Assembly (NCBI GenBank): GCA_002368805.1
Contig: DFFH01000020.1
Span: 483-48,101, forward strand
Source: Mageeibacillus sp. UBA3781
GTDB lineage: Bacteria > Bacillota > Clostridia > Saccharofermentanales > Saccharofermentanaceae
Length of the DNA stretch: 47,619 bases
Direction: 5' to 3'
Shown here piece after piece: positions 25,523 to 34,283 of this stretch. The first letter of the stretch is position 1. Each line of letters opens with the position of its first letter. Below the pieces are notes generated by a model. That model was given only the letters and a program-made list of their open reading frames with translations, had not been told where the DNA came from and ran no database searches. The translations under genes were made by a program, and so were the position numbers.

Positions 25523-25608
25523 GTCATATTTTGTCGAAAAATCATACACCAAGTTTTCTCTAAGAAAGGTTAGACTTTCCTTACTTGAATGAAAAAGGAG
25601 AAGCCCTG

Positions 25609-27951
25609 ATGGATGTTTATTTGCCGCATATGCTGAAAAAACGGTCAAATACGGGTTTTTCTATCTCAAAATGGCTCGATCTCAGCTATTCGACTGCTTT
25701 AAAGAGACCTTTAGTCTGTATTTTGGTGTCATGTACGATCGGTGCATATCTTGGTTTTTTCTGTCCCGCAGTTCCAAGGACGCTCTCGATCATGTTCTAC
25801 AGTTTCACTGTTCTGGCTGCTCTCACACGGAGAAATCCCTGTTTTCAGGAGATCTTTGTGATCCTTATGTGTGTGATCGGGTTTGCTGTTTTTCTTTCTG
25901 CATTCATCTTGTGGGGAAAAATATTATCTGATCCCAAGGCTTGCGGGTACGAAGGATCGGCCAGAGTCGTCTCTGTAAATGCTTCTGATGAAGGATCTAA
26001 AAACATTCTTTTGAAACTGGATACCGGTGAGAAAGTGATCTTCTATACGGATGCTGTCTATGATTATGGGGATGCGTTGACATTAAGATGCACTCTTCGT
26101 CCGATCATTTCTCATGGAAATCCCGGAGATTTCGATGTCCGTTCGTATTATTACCGCAAAGGTATCGTGCGTCAGGCAGCAGATCCGGAAGTTTTGAGCA
26201 TAGAGAAAGGGCAGTTATCTATGACTAATCTGGGGTTCCGTTTCGGTGCCAAGGTCAGACGATACTGTTACCGTATATGGCTTGCAGCGACAGATGAGGA
26301 TACCGCGGCTCTTTTATCAGCGATCATTGTCGGAGATGATTCTCATCTGACAAGTGATGTCAAAGAAACGTTTAAAAGAAGCAATCTTTCACATATACTT
26401 GTTGTCTCCGGTGCTCATGTCGGGTATTTTTCAGCAACAGTCGGTATGCTCTGTTCAATTTTGTTCAAAAACAGAAAGAAAATGCTTATCTTATCTGTTT
26501 CTCTGGCATTATTCGGTTTTGTTACCGGATGGGGAGGATCAGCTGCGAGAAGCATATTGTCTTACATAATCGTCGGGTTCCTTTCTTTTGAAGAACGTGC
26601 CATAGACAGACTGTCTGCTTGTGCGCTCAGCGCTCTGATCATTATGGTTTTTGATCCGTTCGCTGTGTTTTCCTGGGCGATCCTTCTTTCATTTGGCGCA
26701 ACATTCTCGATCATGCTTTTCCATCAAAGAGCTTTCAAGAAGATAAGAAAGCGGTTTCCTGTTCTTCCCGAAGAATTATGTACGGCGGTCTCCTGCTTTA
26801 TTTGTGCGCAGATCGGCATGCTTCCTGTACTTTTCTGCCTTAGCGGAACGATCTCGTTAAATTCTGTGATTGTAGTTATTTTTGCAGGTTTTCCGTCAGA
26901 GATCATCTGTAGTCTTGGATTTTTGCTTACGCTGCTGTGTATGATCGTACCCCAAGGTGTCCATAAACTGCTTTTCCTTCCGGTCCGGGGACAGGTAAAA
27001 TTACTTAAGAATCTTGCAGAAATCGGTGAAATGGACGCTTTTGGACGACTATATCTTAGACATATACCTATAGTTCTTCTGATTGCTGTGGTCTGTTTTC
27101 TTTTGTCGAGAGTTATGAACAGCGGCTTTAAAAGAAGAATTGCGCTGTTTTCCTCGGCCCTTTCGATATGCGTGTTGGTGACAGGGGCGATATTCTTCCA
27201 TCCGAAGCGATCGTACATATATTTCCTTGATGTGGGTCAGGGAGATTGTGCCTTGATTGTTCATAATGACTATTCGGTATTGATCGATGGGGGAAATATG
27301 GGAAATGGCGAAACGATCCAAAATACGTTGGACCATCTCAATATTTCCGGAATCGATGTGGCTTTTATCTCGCATCTCGATACGGATCATATATCCGGGA
27401 TCCTCGAGCTTTGGAAAAATGGACGAGTGAAAATGCTGTATTCTCCGTTTTGGGATGAAAGCAGCGAGATGGATCAGCTCAAGATGTCAGGGCTTGATCT
27501 GCCGGGTAAGGTGGAAACACTAGGTAAAGGGAAGACGGTAAGAATCGATGATGACCTCTGTTTTGAGGTGCTTTGGCCGGACAAGGCTACTGATGGCGGA
27601 AATGATGACTCTATGGTACTTCTTTGTGATCTATATGATACGAGGATATTATTTACGGGAGATATCACAGAAAATGTTGAAAAGAAGCTTGATTCCGCTA
27701 TTCCGGACCACATAGACGTTCTAAAAGTAGCGCATCATGGCAGTAAATTCTCCACGTCGGATATATTTCTAAATGAAGTAAAAATTGATGCGGCACTCAT
27801 CAGTGTGGGGTATAATCATTATGGGCACCCGTCCAAAGAGGTTCTTCAGAGGTTAAGAACACATAAGATCCGCTATTTCAGAACAGATGAGCGGGGATGT
27901 GTGCTTCTAAAGGTCTTTGAAGAAAAATGGCAGATGGATTACTACTTTTAG
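25609..27951 (+). CDS. comEC: ComEC/Rec2 family DNA uptake protein
   Basis: The membrane channel that takes single-stranded DNA into the cell in transformation. The 780 residues include two early membrane segments, a DUF4131-like extracellular OB region (about 115-200), the multi-pass competence domain (about 230-520, with SHILVVSGAHVGYFSA) and a C-terminal metallo-beta-lactamase domain (about 535-780). The latter contains FLDVGQGDCA, SHLDTDHISG, LFTGDITE, VAHHGSKFS and NHYGHPS, so its metal site is complete. The gene appears intact. The ATG at 25609 has AAAAAGGAG before it; an in-frame TTG at 25585 lacks a site. Other competence genes are not in the window. Confidence 0.94.
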   Translation: MDVYLPHMLKKRSNTGFSISKWLDLSYSTALKRPLVCILVSCTIGAYLGFFCPAVPRTLSIMFYSFTVLAALTRRNPCFQEIFVILMCVIGFAVFLSAFILWGKILSDPKACGYEGSARVVSVNASDEGSKNILLKLDTGEKVIFYTDAVYDYGDALTLRCTLRPIISHGNPGDFDVRSYYYRKGIVRQAADPEVLSIEKGQLSMTNLGFRFGAKVRRYCYRIWLAATDEDTAALLSAIIVGDDSHLTSDVKETFKRSNLSHILVVSGAHVGYFSATVGMLCSILFKNRKKMLILSVSLALFGFVTGWGGSAARSILSYIIVGFLSFEERAIDRLSACALSALIIMVFDPFAVFSWAILLSFGATFSIMLFHQRAFKKIRKRFPVLPEELCTAVSCFICAQIGMLPVLFCLSGTISLNSVIVVIFAGFPSEIICSLGFLLTLLCMIVPQGVHKLLFLPVRGQVKLLKNLAEIGEMDAFGRLYLRHIPIVLLIAVVCFLLSRVMNSGFKRRIALFSSALSICVLVTGAIFFHPKRSYIYFLDVGQGDCALIVHNDYSVLIDGGNMGNGETIQNTLDHLNISGIDVAFISHLDTDHISGILELWKNGRVKMLYSPFWDESSEMDQLKMSGLDLPGKVETLGKGKTVRIDDDLCFEVLWPDKATDGGNDDSMVLLCDLYDTRILFTGDITENVEKKLDSAIPDHIDVLKVAHHGSKFSTSDIFLNEVKIDAALISVGYNHYGHPSKEVLQRLRTHKIRYFRTDERGCVLLKVFEEKWQMDYYF

Positions 27952-27962
27952 TGTGAGGATAT

Positions 27963-29006
27963 ATGGCAAGACAGGAAAAAAACAGCAATTGGAAGAATTA
28001 CGCGGATGTTGTCGCGGATATAAAGAATGATAGTGCTTCCAGGATCTATCTTTTGTCCGGGGAAGAGAAGTACCTTGTTGATAAAACAGTTGCTGAAATG
28101 AAGAAGAAATGGATCGCACCCGGTGCGGAAAGCCTGGATTTCTATCTGAAGGATCAGGCTAATGCCGATATGCCGCTGGATGAATTCCAGTCCCTTGCCG
28201 GTACTCCGCCGTTTCTGTCGAAATACCGTATGACCGTGCTCCGTAATACCGGTTTGTTTTCCACAAAAGCACCATCCCAAGCAGCTGATATAGAAAAATG
28301 GAAGGGAGCCATCAGTTCTGTTCCTGAATTTGCTTTAGTGATCTTTGTCGAAGATAAAGTTGATAAGCGGAAGAAACAGCTTCTGGACGCGGTTTCCGGT
28401 GTCGGAATACTGGCAGAGTTCAGTCTTCAGGACGAGGATATGCTTGCCAAGTGGATCAAGTCATCTCTGGCCAGGAAGAATATCGCGATACCGGCGAATT
28501 GCGTGTCCAGTCTTATCAGCAGGACGGACTCTTCGATGCGCATGATCGAGAATGAAGTGACGAAGATCATGCTGTATTGTGAGAATACAGGCGTAAAACA
28601 GCTTGATCTGAGCCTTCTTAACCGTCTCTCTATTCCGGATGTTCATGCTTCTGTCTTTAATATGACGGACGCGATCGGTCAGAAACAGCCGGGACGTGCG
28701 ATGGAGATCTTAAATGATTTGATCATTTTGAAAGAGGCGATCCCCAAGATCCGCCTTATGATGGCAAGGCACATCCGCCATCTCATCTGCGCCAAGGAGA
28801 TCGGGAATGCTTCAGAAATAGCATCTAAGCTGAAAGTCCATCCGTTTGTAGCCAGAAATCTTGTTTCCCAATCAAGAGGATTCACGATACAGCAGCTGGA
28901 AAAGATATACTTCCTTTGCTTTGAGTCTGACCAGTGGGTAAAGACCGGTAAAATGGAAGACCGGATGGCTATGGAAGTATTACTTTCAGCCTGTAGTCAG
29001 GTATGA
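27963..29006 (+). CDS. holA: DNA polymerase III subunit delta
   Basis: Delta opens the sliding clamp within the clamp loader. The 347-residue protein matches HolA layout: RIYLLSGEEKYLVDKTV near the start (family pattern Y-L-x-G-x-E), LAGTPPFLSKYRMTVLRN, ALVIFVEDKVDKRKK, then the C-terminal helical collar domain (PKIRLMMARHIRHL, ASKLKVHPFVARNLV). GAGGAT precedes the ATG. It follows comEC by 11 bases, the usual comEC-holA pairing in Firmicutes. Confidence 0.94.
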   Translation: MARQEKNSNWKNYADVVADIKNDSASRIYLLSGEEKYLVDKTVAEMKKKWIAPGAESLDFYLKDQANADMPLDEFQSLAGTPPFLSKYRMTVLRNTGLFSTKAPSQAADIEKWKGAISSVPEFALVIFVEDKVDKRKKQLLDAVSGVGILAEFSLQDEDMLAKWIKSSLARKNIAIPANCVSSLISRTDSSMRMIENEVTKIMLYCENTGVKQLDLSLLNRLSIPDVHASVFNMTDAIGQKQPGRAMEILNDLIILKEAIPKIRLMMARHIRHLICAKEIGNASEIASKLKVHPFVARNLVSQSRGFTIQQLEKIYFLCFESDQWVKTGKMEDRMAMEVLLSACSQV

Positions 29007-29013
29007 TTTGTAA

Positions 29014-29042
29014 TTGACGGAATATAGGAATTAAGATAGAAT
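29014..29042 (+). promoter_or_regulatory. Sigma-A promoter for icd
   Basis: TTGACG, 17 bases, TAGAAT, 31 bases before the ATG, just after the holA stop. Confidence 0.8.
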
Positions 29043-29073
29043 ATCTTGGTATTTTACGATTGCGGAGGATAAG

Positions 29074-30273
29074 ATGAGCAAAATTCAAATGAAAATGCCA
29101 CTCGTTGAGATGGATGGCGATGAAATGACACGAATCATCTGGAAGCAGATCAAGGATATCGTCATTGAACCGTTTGTTGATCTGAAGACGGAGTATTTTG
29201 ATCTGGGACTGCCTCATCGTGACGAAACAGATGATCAGGTTACGATCGATGCAGCAAACCGCGCCGCAGAACTGGGTGTAGCCGTAAAATGCGCTACGAT
29301 CACACCGAATGCTCAGCGTATGGATGAGTACCATCTCAAGCAGATGTGGAAGAGCCCGAACGGAACGATCCGTGCGATTCTTGATGGTACCGTTTTCCGT
29401 GCACCGATCCTTGTAAAAGGAATCAGTCCTTTTGTTTCCTGCTGGAAGAAGCCGATCACACTGGCACGTCATGCATATGGTGATGTTTACCGTGATGTGG
29501 AAATGTATGTTTCCGGCAAAGCGACTGCGGAACTGGTAGTTACTTACGAGGACGGAAGAAAAGAAGTTAAAAAGATCCATGAGTTCAAAGGCCCGGGTGT
29601 AATTGAAGGAATGCACAATCTGGATGCATCTATCGAGGCTTTTGCGCGTTCATGTTTCATGTATGCTTTGGACATCAAGCAGGATCTGTGGTTTGCAACC
29701 AAGGATACGATCTCCAAGGTATATGATCATCGTTTCAAGGATATTTTCCAGGAAATTTATGATAATGAGTTCAAAGATAAGTTTGAAGAAGCAGGTATTA
29801 CATATTTCTACACACTGATCGATGATGCCGTTGCACGCGTGATGCGTTCTGAAGGCGGTATCCTCTGGGCTTGCAAGAACTATGATGGTGATGTTATGTC
29901 TGACATGGTTGCTTCTGCTTGCGGAAGTCTTGCTATGATGACATCGGTTCTTGTTTCTCCGTCCGGTAAGTATGAGTATGAGGCTGCTCATGGTACTGTA
30001 ACAAGACATTACTACCGTTATCTTAAGGGCGAAACTACTTCTACAAACCCGATGGCGACACTTTTTGCCTGGACCGGAGCTCTCAGAAAGAGAGGTCAGC
30101 TGGATGACCTTCCGGATCTGGTGGATTTTGCTGATCGTCTGGAGAAAGCATCGATCGATACGATCGAAGAGGGTGTTATTACCGGTGATCTTAATGCTCT
30201 TATGGATCACCCGAATAAAAAAGTTGTTGATACAGCAGCATTTTTGCATGCTATAGCAGACAAATTAAACTGA
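29074..30273 (+). CDS. icd: NADP-dependent isocitrate dehydrogenase
   Basis: Oxidatively decarboxylates isocitrate to 2-oxoglutarate, giving NADPH and carbon for glutamate synthesis. The 399-residue protein belongs to the eukaryote-like (type II) NADP enzymes: VEMDGDEMTRIIW near the start, the substrate site SPNGTIRAILDGTVFR (94-109, with Ser94, Asn96, Arg100 and Arg109) and the NADP region GTVTRHYYRY, followed by ETTSTNPMATLFAW. Length is normal for this type. It has its own promoter and GGAGG. No other TCA-cycle gene lies nearby, which suggests a biosynthetic role. Confidence 0.95.
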   Translation: MSKIQMKMPLVEMDGDEMTRIIWKQIKDIVIEPFVDLKTEYFDLGLPHRDETDDQVTIDAANRAAELGVAVKCATITPNAQRMDEYHLKQMWKSPNGTIRAILDGTVFRAPILVKGISPFVSCWKKPITLARHAYGDVYRDVEMYVSGKATAELVVTYEDGRKEVKKIHEFKGPGVIEGMHNLDASIEAFARSCFMYALDIKQDLWFATKDTISKVYDHRFKDIFQEIYDNEFKDKFEEAGITYFYTLIDDAVARVMRSEGGILWACKNYDGDVMSDMVASACGSLAMMTSVLVSPSGKYEYEAAHGTVTRHYYRYLKGETTSTNPMATLFAWTGALRKRGQLDDLPDLVDFADRLEKASIDTIEEGVITGDLNALMDHPNKKVVDTAAFLHAIADKLN

Positions 30274-30289
30274 TCTGGAGGTTTCTTTT

Positions 30290-30811
30290 ATGAGCTATTT
30301 TGAAGACTGGACCAAACATTCTGAGACGGTCGAGAATGAAAACGATTATAAGGCGTACATTTCCAAGTATTATGAACTGGAAAAGAATGCATATGATGCA
30401 ATCCTTACCAAGTATCCGGATAATGAGGATCTTCTCAATGGTAAAGCCGTTGATCTTGCTGAGAAACTCGGTTTCGGCAAGAGTGAGATGGAAATCTTTG
30501 TCGGATTCCTCGAGGGTGTCAGCACCAGCTTGACGGAGGAATATGATTATAAGTCCGTCACAGACGATTCTGATGTTTCCTTAAAGATCGACTATGAGAA
30601 GCTTTACTACAATATGCGTGATGCAAAGGCTGAGTGGCTGTACTCTCTGAAGAGCTGGAATAATGTTCTTACAGAAGAGAAGATGCAGGAGATCACGAAA
30701 AAGTATCGTGAAGATAACATCGCTCACGTGGAGAAGATCGGCAGAAATGATCCCTGCCCGTGTGGAAGCGGCAAAAAGTATAAGAAGTGCTGCGGTAAGA
30801 AAGAGAACTGA
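30290..30811 (+). CDS. SEC-C metal-binding motif protein
   Basis: The 173-residue protein has a helical, acidic N-terminal domain of unknown function (about 1-140, with many Tyr and Glu) and a C-terminal SEC-C motif GRNDPCPCGSGKKYKKCCG (Cys156, 158, 167, 168), which binds zinc. The same motif ends SecA at 44090-44140, where it contacts SecB and ribosomes. GGAGG sits nine bases before the ATG, 16 bases after icd, so the two are probably co-transcribed. A role in binding ribosomes or export substrates is possible, but I cannot assign one. Confidence 0.85.
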   Translation: MSYFEDWTKHSETVENENDYKAYISKYYELEKNAYDAILTKYPDNEDLLNGKAVDLAEKLGFGKSEMEIFVGFLEGVSTSLTEEYDYKSVTDDSDVSLKIDYEKLYYNMRDAKAEWLYSLKSWNNVLTEEKMQEITKKYREDNIAHVEKIGRNDPCPCGSGKKYKKCCGKKEN

Positions 30812-30861
30812 TCTTTTCTTTATAACAACTTAATATGATGATATTGGGGCTTATGGCCCGT

Positions 30862-30884
30862 TAGTATCGGTTTTGACCCGACTA
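30862..30884 (+). promoter_or_regulatory. Candidate antiterminator hairpin in the radC leader
   Basis: TAGT-at-CGG (30862-30870) can pair with CCGACTA (30878-30884): 7 pairs, a 2-base bulge and a 7-base loop. CCGACTA is also the 5' arm of the terminator at 30877-30931, so the two hairpins exclude each other. Confidence 0.5.
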
Positions 30885-30931
30885 TGAGATCGAATTGTAT
30901 GACATTCAATTCTCGTAGTCGGGATTTTTTT
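30877..30931 (+). terminator. Strong intrinsic terminator directly upstream of radC
   Basis: CCCGACTA (30877-30884) pairs with TAGTCGGG (30916-30923). Inner pairing GAATTG/CAATTC lengthens the stem, and a run of seven T follows. Only 21 bases separate the T-run from the radC ATG, and they hold the ribosome site. It either ends the icd transcript or acts as an attenuator of radC. Confidence 0.88.
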
Positions 30932-30952
30932 GCGCAAAGGAGGTGAAAAAGT

Positions 30953-31648
30953 ATGAAAATCAGTGAACTGCATCCCTCTGTAAGACCTTATGAAAGGCTG
31001 GAAACCTACGGTGCTGAGTCGCTTTCGGATGAAGAACTGCTCGCTATAGTGATCAGAAGCGGGACAAAAGGAAAGTCTTCAAAGGATATCGCTTCACAGC
31101 TATTGTCAAATGCTGAGAATCCGGAAGGCCTGAGCGGCTTATATAAGCTGACGTTAAAAGAACTGGCGGATCACGAAGGTGTCGGACGAGTAAAGGCGAT
31201 CGTTCTCAAGGCCTGCCTTGAGCTGGGAAGAAGAAGCTTCATGATATGTGGCGGGCTAAACAGAATACAGTTACGCTCATGTGATATCGCGTCTGCATAT
31301 TTCGAAGAGAAAATGGCCTTTTTGGACAGTGAAGAAGTACAAGTGGCACTTCTTGATAACCAGCATAGTCTTATATCACATCATGTGGTTTGCAAAGGCA
31401 GTGTAAATGGCGTCGGATTATGTTTCCGCGAGCTTTTCAGGATGGCGGTCAAAGAGAATGCCGCCGGCTTGATCCTCGCTCACAATCATCCAAGCGGAGA
31501 TCCTACTCCGAGTGAAGAAGATATAGAAACAACAGTAAGTTTGCAGAAAAGCGGAAAACTGATCGGAATCAGCGTGATCGATCATATCATTGTCGGCCGG
31601 GGTATTTCGTTCAGTATGCTCAAAAACGGGTTAATGGAGGAAAACTAA
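30953..31648 (+). CDS. radC: RadC family JAB/MPN-domain protein
   Basis: RadC-like proteins carry a helix-hairpin-helix region and a JAMM metalloprotease-type domain; a DNA-repair role was proposed but remains unproven. The 231 residues begin MKISELHPSVRPYERLETYGAESLSDEELLA in family style, with the HhH-like ELADHEGVGRVKA (70-82) and the JAMM motif AHNHPSGDPTPSEED (His177, His179, Asp190). Length is typical. The strong ribosome site AAAGGAGGTGA precedes the ATG. In many Firmicutes radC heads the mreBCD cluster, as here, though mreB is missing. It lies directly behind a possible attenuator. Confidence 0.94.
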   Translation: MKISELHPSVRPYERLETYGAESLSDEELLAIVIRSGTKGKSSKDIASQLLSNAENPEGLSGLYKLTLKELADHEGVGRVKAIVLKACLELGRRSFMICGGLNRIQLRSCDIASAYFEEKMAFLDSEEVQVALLDNQHSLISHHVVCKGSVNGVGLCFRELFRMAVKENAAGLILAHNHPSGDPTPSEEDIETTVSLQKSGKLIGISVIDHIIVGRGISFSMLKNGLMEEN

Positions 31649-31649
31649 T

Positions 31650-32594
31650 ATGAAAACAGAGAACAGAACAGTCATGGATAAGCTCTCTTTCAATGATTTT
31701 ATGAAAGCGTTTCATGCACAATATAAGTATGGGATGCCTGATCTGAAAGACTTTATGATCACTGAACAGATAGTTCATAAGAATAACAGGAACCTGCATG
31801 GCATCATAATCAGGAAACCCGGGACGAGGATCGCTCCCGTGTTCTATTACGAAGATTTTTATGATGCATACAAGAAAGGCGCCACGATCGAAGAGTGTAT
31901 CATGAAAATGACTGCTTTTGTGGTAGAGCGGGATTTTACAAACGAGTGCCTGGGTGAAGTTTTTTCGTCTTGGGAAAACGTCAAAGATCAACTGATCATA
32001 AAACTTATCAATTTCAGAAAGAACAAGGAACAGCTGGTATCTGTTCCCCATAAGATCTTCGGGGACATGGCGGTGGTTGTCCAGATCTATCTTGATGACC
32101 CGTCCATCGGGAAAGGTGCGGTTATGGTTGATCATGCACTTCTTGATATCTGGGAAAAGGATAAAGATGAGCTTTTTGATACTGCATTTGAAAACATGAA
32201 ACAATATCGGATCAAATTAATCAATCTCCTTGATTTCGATATTGAAGAGCGGATTTCGGAAAAAGAAGCGCCGGAAATCTATGTGGTTTCGTATGACGCT
32301 CCGTTTCCGGGTTCTTCCGCGTTTCTTCAGACCAAGTATCTTCAAAGCTTCGCCAAGATGAAGGATTCTGACTATTATGTGCTTCCTGTTTCCGTTCATG
32401 AGGTGCTTTTGATACAGAAAAAGGAGGGAATAGTGGATGATATGCTTTTGGGCATGCTTCACGGAATCAATTCGGATAAGAATCTTGCGGATAACATGCT
32501 TTCAGAAGAGGTATTCTATCTTGACCGCAAATCAGAGAATATCAAGTACCTATTGGGCGATAAAGAGCTTTTGATTCAGGATCCGGGTACATAG
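31650..32594 (+). CDS. DUF5688 family protein
   Basis: DUF5688 proteins are common, often in many copies, in Lachnospiraceae and relatives; none has a known role. This 314-residue copy shows the family features I remember: an N-terminal helical part followed by LHGIIIRKPGTRIAPVFYYEDFYDAYKKGATIEE (about 50-83), a central part with GDMAVVVQIYLD, and the C-terminal DSDYYVLPVSVHEVLLIQKKE, which resembles the family's LPSSIHE stretch. There is no signal peptide or membrane segment. GGAGG lies before the ATG and the gap to radC is 1 base, so they share a transcript. It takes the place where mreB normally lies. Confidence 0.75.
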   Translation: MKTENRTVMDKLSFNDFMKAFHAQYKYGMPDLKDFMITEQIVHKNNRNLHGIIIRKPGTRIAPVFYYEDFYDAYKKGATIEECIMKMTAFVVERDFTNECLGEVFSSWENVKDQLIIKLINFRKNKEQLVSVPHKIFGDMAVVVQIYLDDPSIGKGAVMVDHALLDIWEKDKDELFDTAFENMKQYRIKLINLLDFDIEERISEKEAPEIYVVSYDAPFPGSSAFLQTKYLQSFAKMKDSDYYVLPVSVHEVLLIQKKEGIVDDMLLGMLHGINSDKNLADNMLSEEVFYLDRKSENIKYLLGDKELLIQDPGT

Positions 32595-32627
32595 TTTGTT
32601 GTTAATTGAACATGGCAGGGGAAATTG

Positions 32628-32636
32628 TGGTATACT
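32628..32636 (+). promoter_or_regulatory. Extended -10 promoter for mreCD-mrdA
   Basis: TG-g-TATACT (32628-32636), with TTGAAC at 32606-32611 as a distant -35 (19-base spacer). Transcription would start near 32643, after the ATG at 32596, which supports the later start of mreC. Confidence 0.6.
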
Positions 32637-32667
32637 TTACAAAAGTTTGCAGTGGAGGATGCCCGGA

Positions 32668-33669
32668 TTGAGAAGATTATTTGAAAATAAACTGCTGATG
32701 CTGGTTTTAACGACCATTTTGCTGGTTTCTTTCATCATTTTCAGTGCGATTCCCGGAAGTCCGCTGGCAGGTGCCACAAAACCCCTGTCATTTATCATTG
32801 ACCCGATTCAATCTGTGTTTCAGAAGATAGGCACGAAGTTTTCGGATTTTTATACTGCCATCGCCGATGGTATGGAGATCCGTAAAGAAAATGAGAGATT
32901 AAAAGAAGAAATTGCAGAACTCGAGTATAAGGTCCAGCAGGGTGAAGAGGCTCGTATTCGCTGGGAAGAGCTGAAAAGTGCATTCCAGATCCAGGATACA
33001 TTTGAAAACTATCATATTCGTGGCGCATCCGTCCTGACTCGTGAGTCAGATGAATGGTTTTCCGTAATCAGGATCAATGTGGGTACAAAATCCGGTATTG
33101 ATACATCTTCCGGTTCATATGCGGTCGTTGATGCCCGTATGCATCTTGTTGGCCGTGTTATGTCAACAGACCTGGATTCCTCGAAGATCCTCCCTCTGTA
33201 CCATGAAGGATTTACTGTAAGTGCGAAGGTAAACCAGGTAAACGGTGCAACTGTACTGGTTTCCGGAGATATTGTATTAAAGAATGAGGGATTATGTGTG
33301 GTTACCAGAATTCCTTCAAATATTGTTTTAAAGCCTGGAACGGAATTGGTTACCAGCGGTGAAGGCGGCCTTTTCCCGGCAGGTATTCCTATTGGTACGA
33401 TAGAGAGCTTTGATGATTCCGATCCGGATAATCATAAGGCGACCATGCGCCCGTATGTTTCCATTTCAGACATTAAGGACGTTTTTATCATGGTTCCGAA
33501 TACTGCTGAAGAAGATACCGATGTTTCTGATAGTCTGCAGTCTTCTGTGCCGCCTGCCTCTGTTGTTCCGCCGGAATCGACAGAATCAGCAGAAACAACA
33601 AAACCTGCAGAAACGACAGAAACGGGTGTTGAGTCAACACCGCCATCTTCCGGAGAAAGTGCGGCATGA
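32668..33669 (+). CDS. mreC: Rod shape-determining protein MreC (TTG start)
   Basis: MreC is a periplasm-side scaffold of the elongasome that contacts PBP2. The 333 residues have one membrane segment (about 8-27), a coiled coil (about 65-100) and the beta-rich MreC domain with SVIRINVGTKSGID, VDARMHLVGRV and TSGEGGLFPAGIPIGTIES. A Pro/Ser/Thr/Glu-rich tail of about 45 residues follows. I choose the TTG at 32668: GGAGG at 32654-32658 is nine bases before it, while the ATG at 32659 touches GGAGG and earlier starts precede the promoter. It overlaps mreD by 4 bases. Confidence 0.92.
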   Translation: MRRLFENKLLMLVLTTILLVSFIIFSAIPGSPLAGATKPLSFIIDPIQSVFQKIGTKFSDFYTAIADGMEIRKENERLKEEIAELEYKVQQGEEARIRWEELKSAFQIQDTFENYHIRGASVLTRESDEWFSVIRINVGTKSGIDTSSGSYAVVDARMHLVGRVMSTDLDSSKILPLYHEGFTVSAKVNQVNGATVLVSGDIVLKNEGLCVVTRIPSNIVLKPGTELVTSGEGGLFPAGIPIGTIESFDDSDPDNHKATMRPYVSISDIKDVFIMVPNTAEEDTDVSDSLQSSVPPASVVPPESTESAETTKPAETTETGVESTPPSSGESAA

Positions 33670-34283
33670 ACAAGAAAGAAAGAGCAAGACAGATCATTGT
33701 ATATGCTGTATATATTTTGAGCGTATGCTGTTTGCAGGTTACTTTCCCTCATGTGTTCCGCCTTTTTGGCCACACTTGTGATCTTATGCTCGTTTTTGTT
33801 GTCCTTTCCGGCTATCTGTTTGGAACGAAAGATGGAATTGTCGTGGGGCTTTTTGTCGGAATGCTCCGAGACTATTTTTCCGGACCGGTTCTCACCGGTA
33901 TTGACAGAACACCGGTAGCAGTCCTGGGAATCGGACTTCTTGCTTTCTTTTATATCGGCCTTCTGTCGTCTGTTCTTTTCCGAAAGAGATTTAGAAGAAA
34001 GTATAATCAGGCGATAATTCAGGTAGTGGTTTTGTCTGCCATCTATTATTCTCTTGGACACATTATTTCGCTTTTCTATCTGAAGATCTCAAAGAATTAT
34101 CAGTCTTATCATTCCGTCCGGTATATTCTTTTCTCGAGTATTTTGCCGCAGATCCTTGTAAATGTCATTGCTGCGCTTCCGCTCCTTTTACTTCTGCGAT
34201 TTGCGGGTCCATATAAAAAGGGCATACGAGCCGGTCTTATTGACGGATATAGTATGGAGGACCGAAGATGGCAAAAAATCTGA
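33666..34283 (+). CDS. mreD: Rod shape-determining protein MreD
   Basis: A small integral membrane partner of MreC. The 205 residues have five to six membrane segments, starting IIVYAVYILSVCCLQVTF. The middle holds DLMLVFVVLSGYLFGTKDGIVVGLFVGMLRDYFSG, which fits the MreD pattern (D-L, G-x-x-G, D-x-x-S). It overlaps mreC by 4 bases and mrdA by 16, so all three are translationally linked. Confidence 0.88.
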   Translation: MNKKERARQIIVYAVYILSVCCLQVTFPHVFRLFGHTCDLMLVFVVLSGYLFGTKDGIVVGLFVGMLRDYFSGPVLTGIDRTPVAVLGIGLLAFFYIGLLSSVLFRKRFRRKYNQAIIQVVVLSAIYYSLGHIISLFYLKISKNYQSYHSVRYILFSSILPQILVNVIAALPLLLLLRFAGPYKKGIRAGLIDGYSMEDRRWQKI

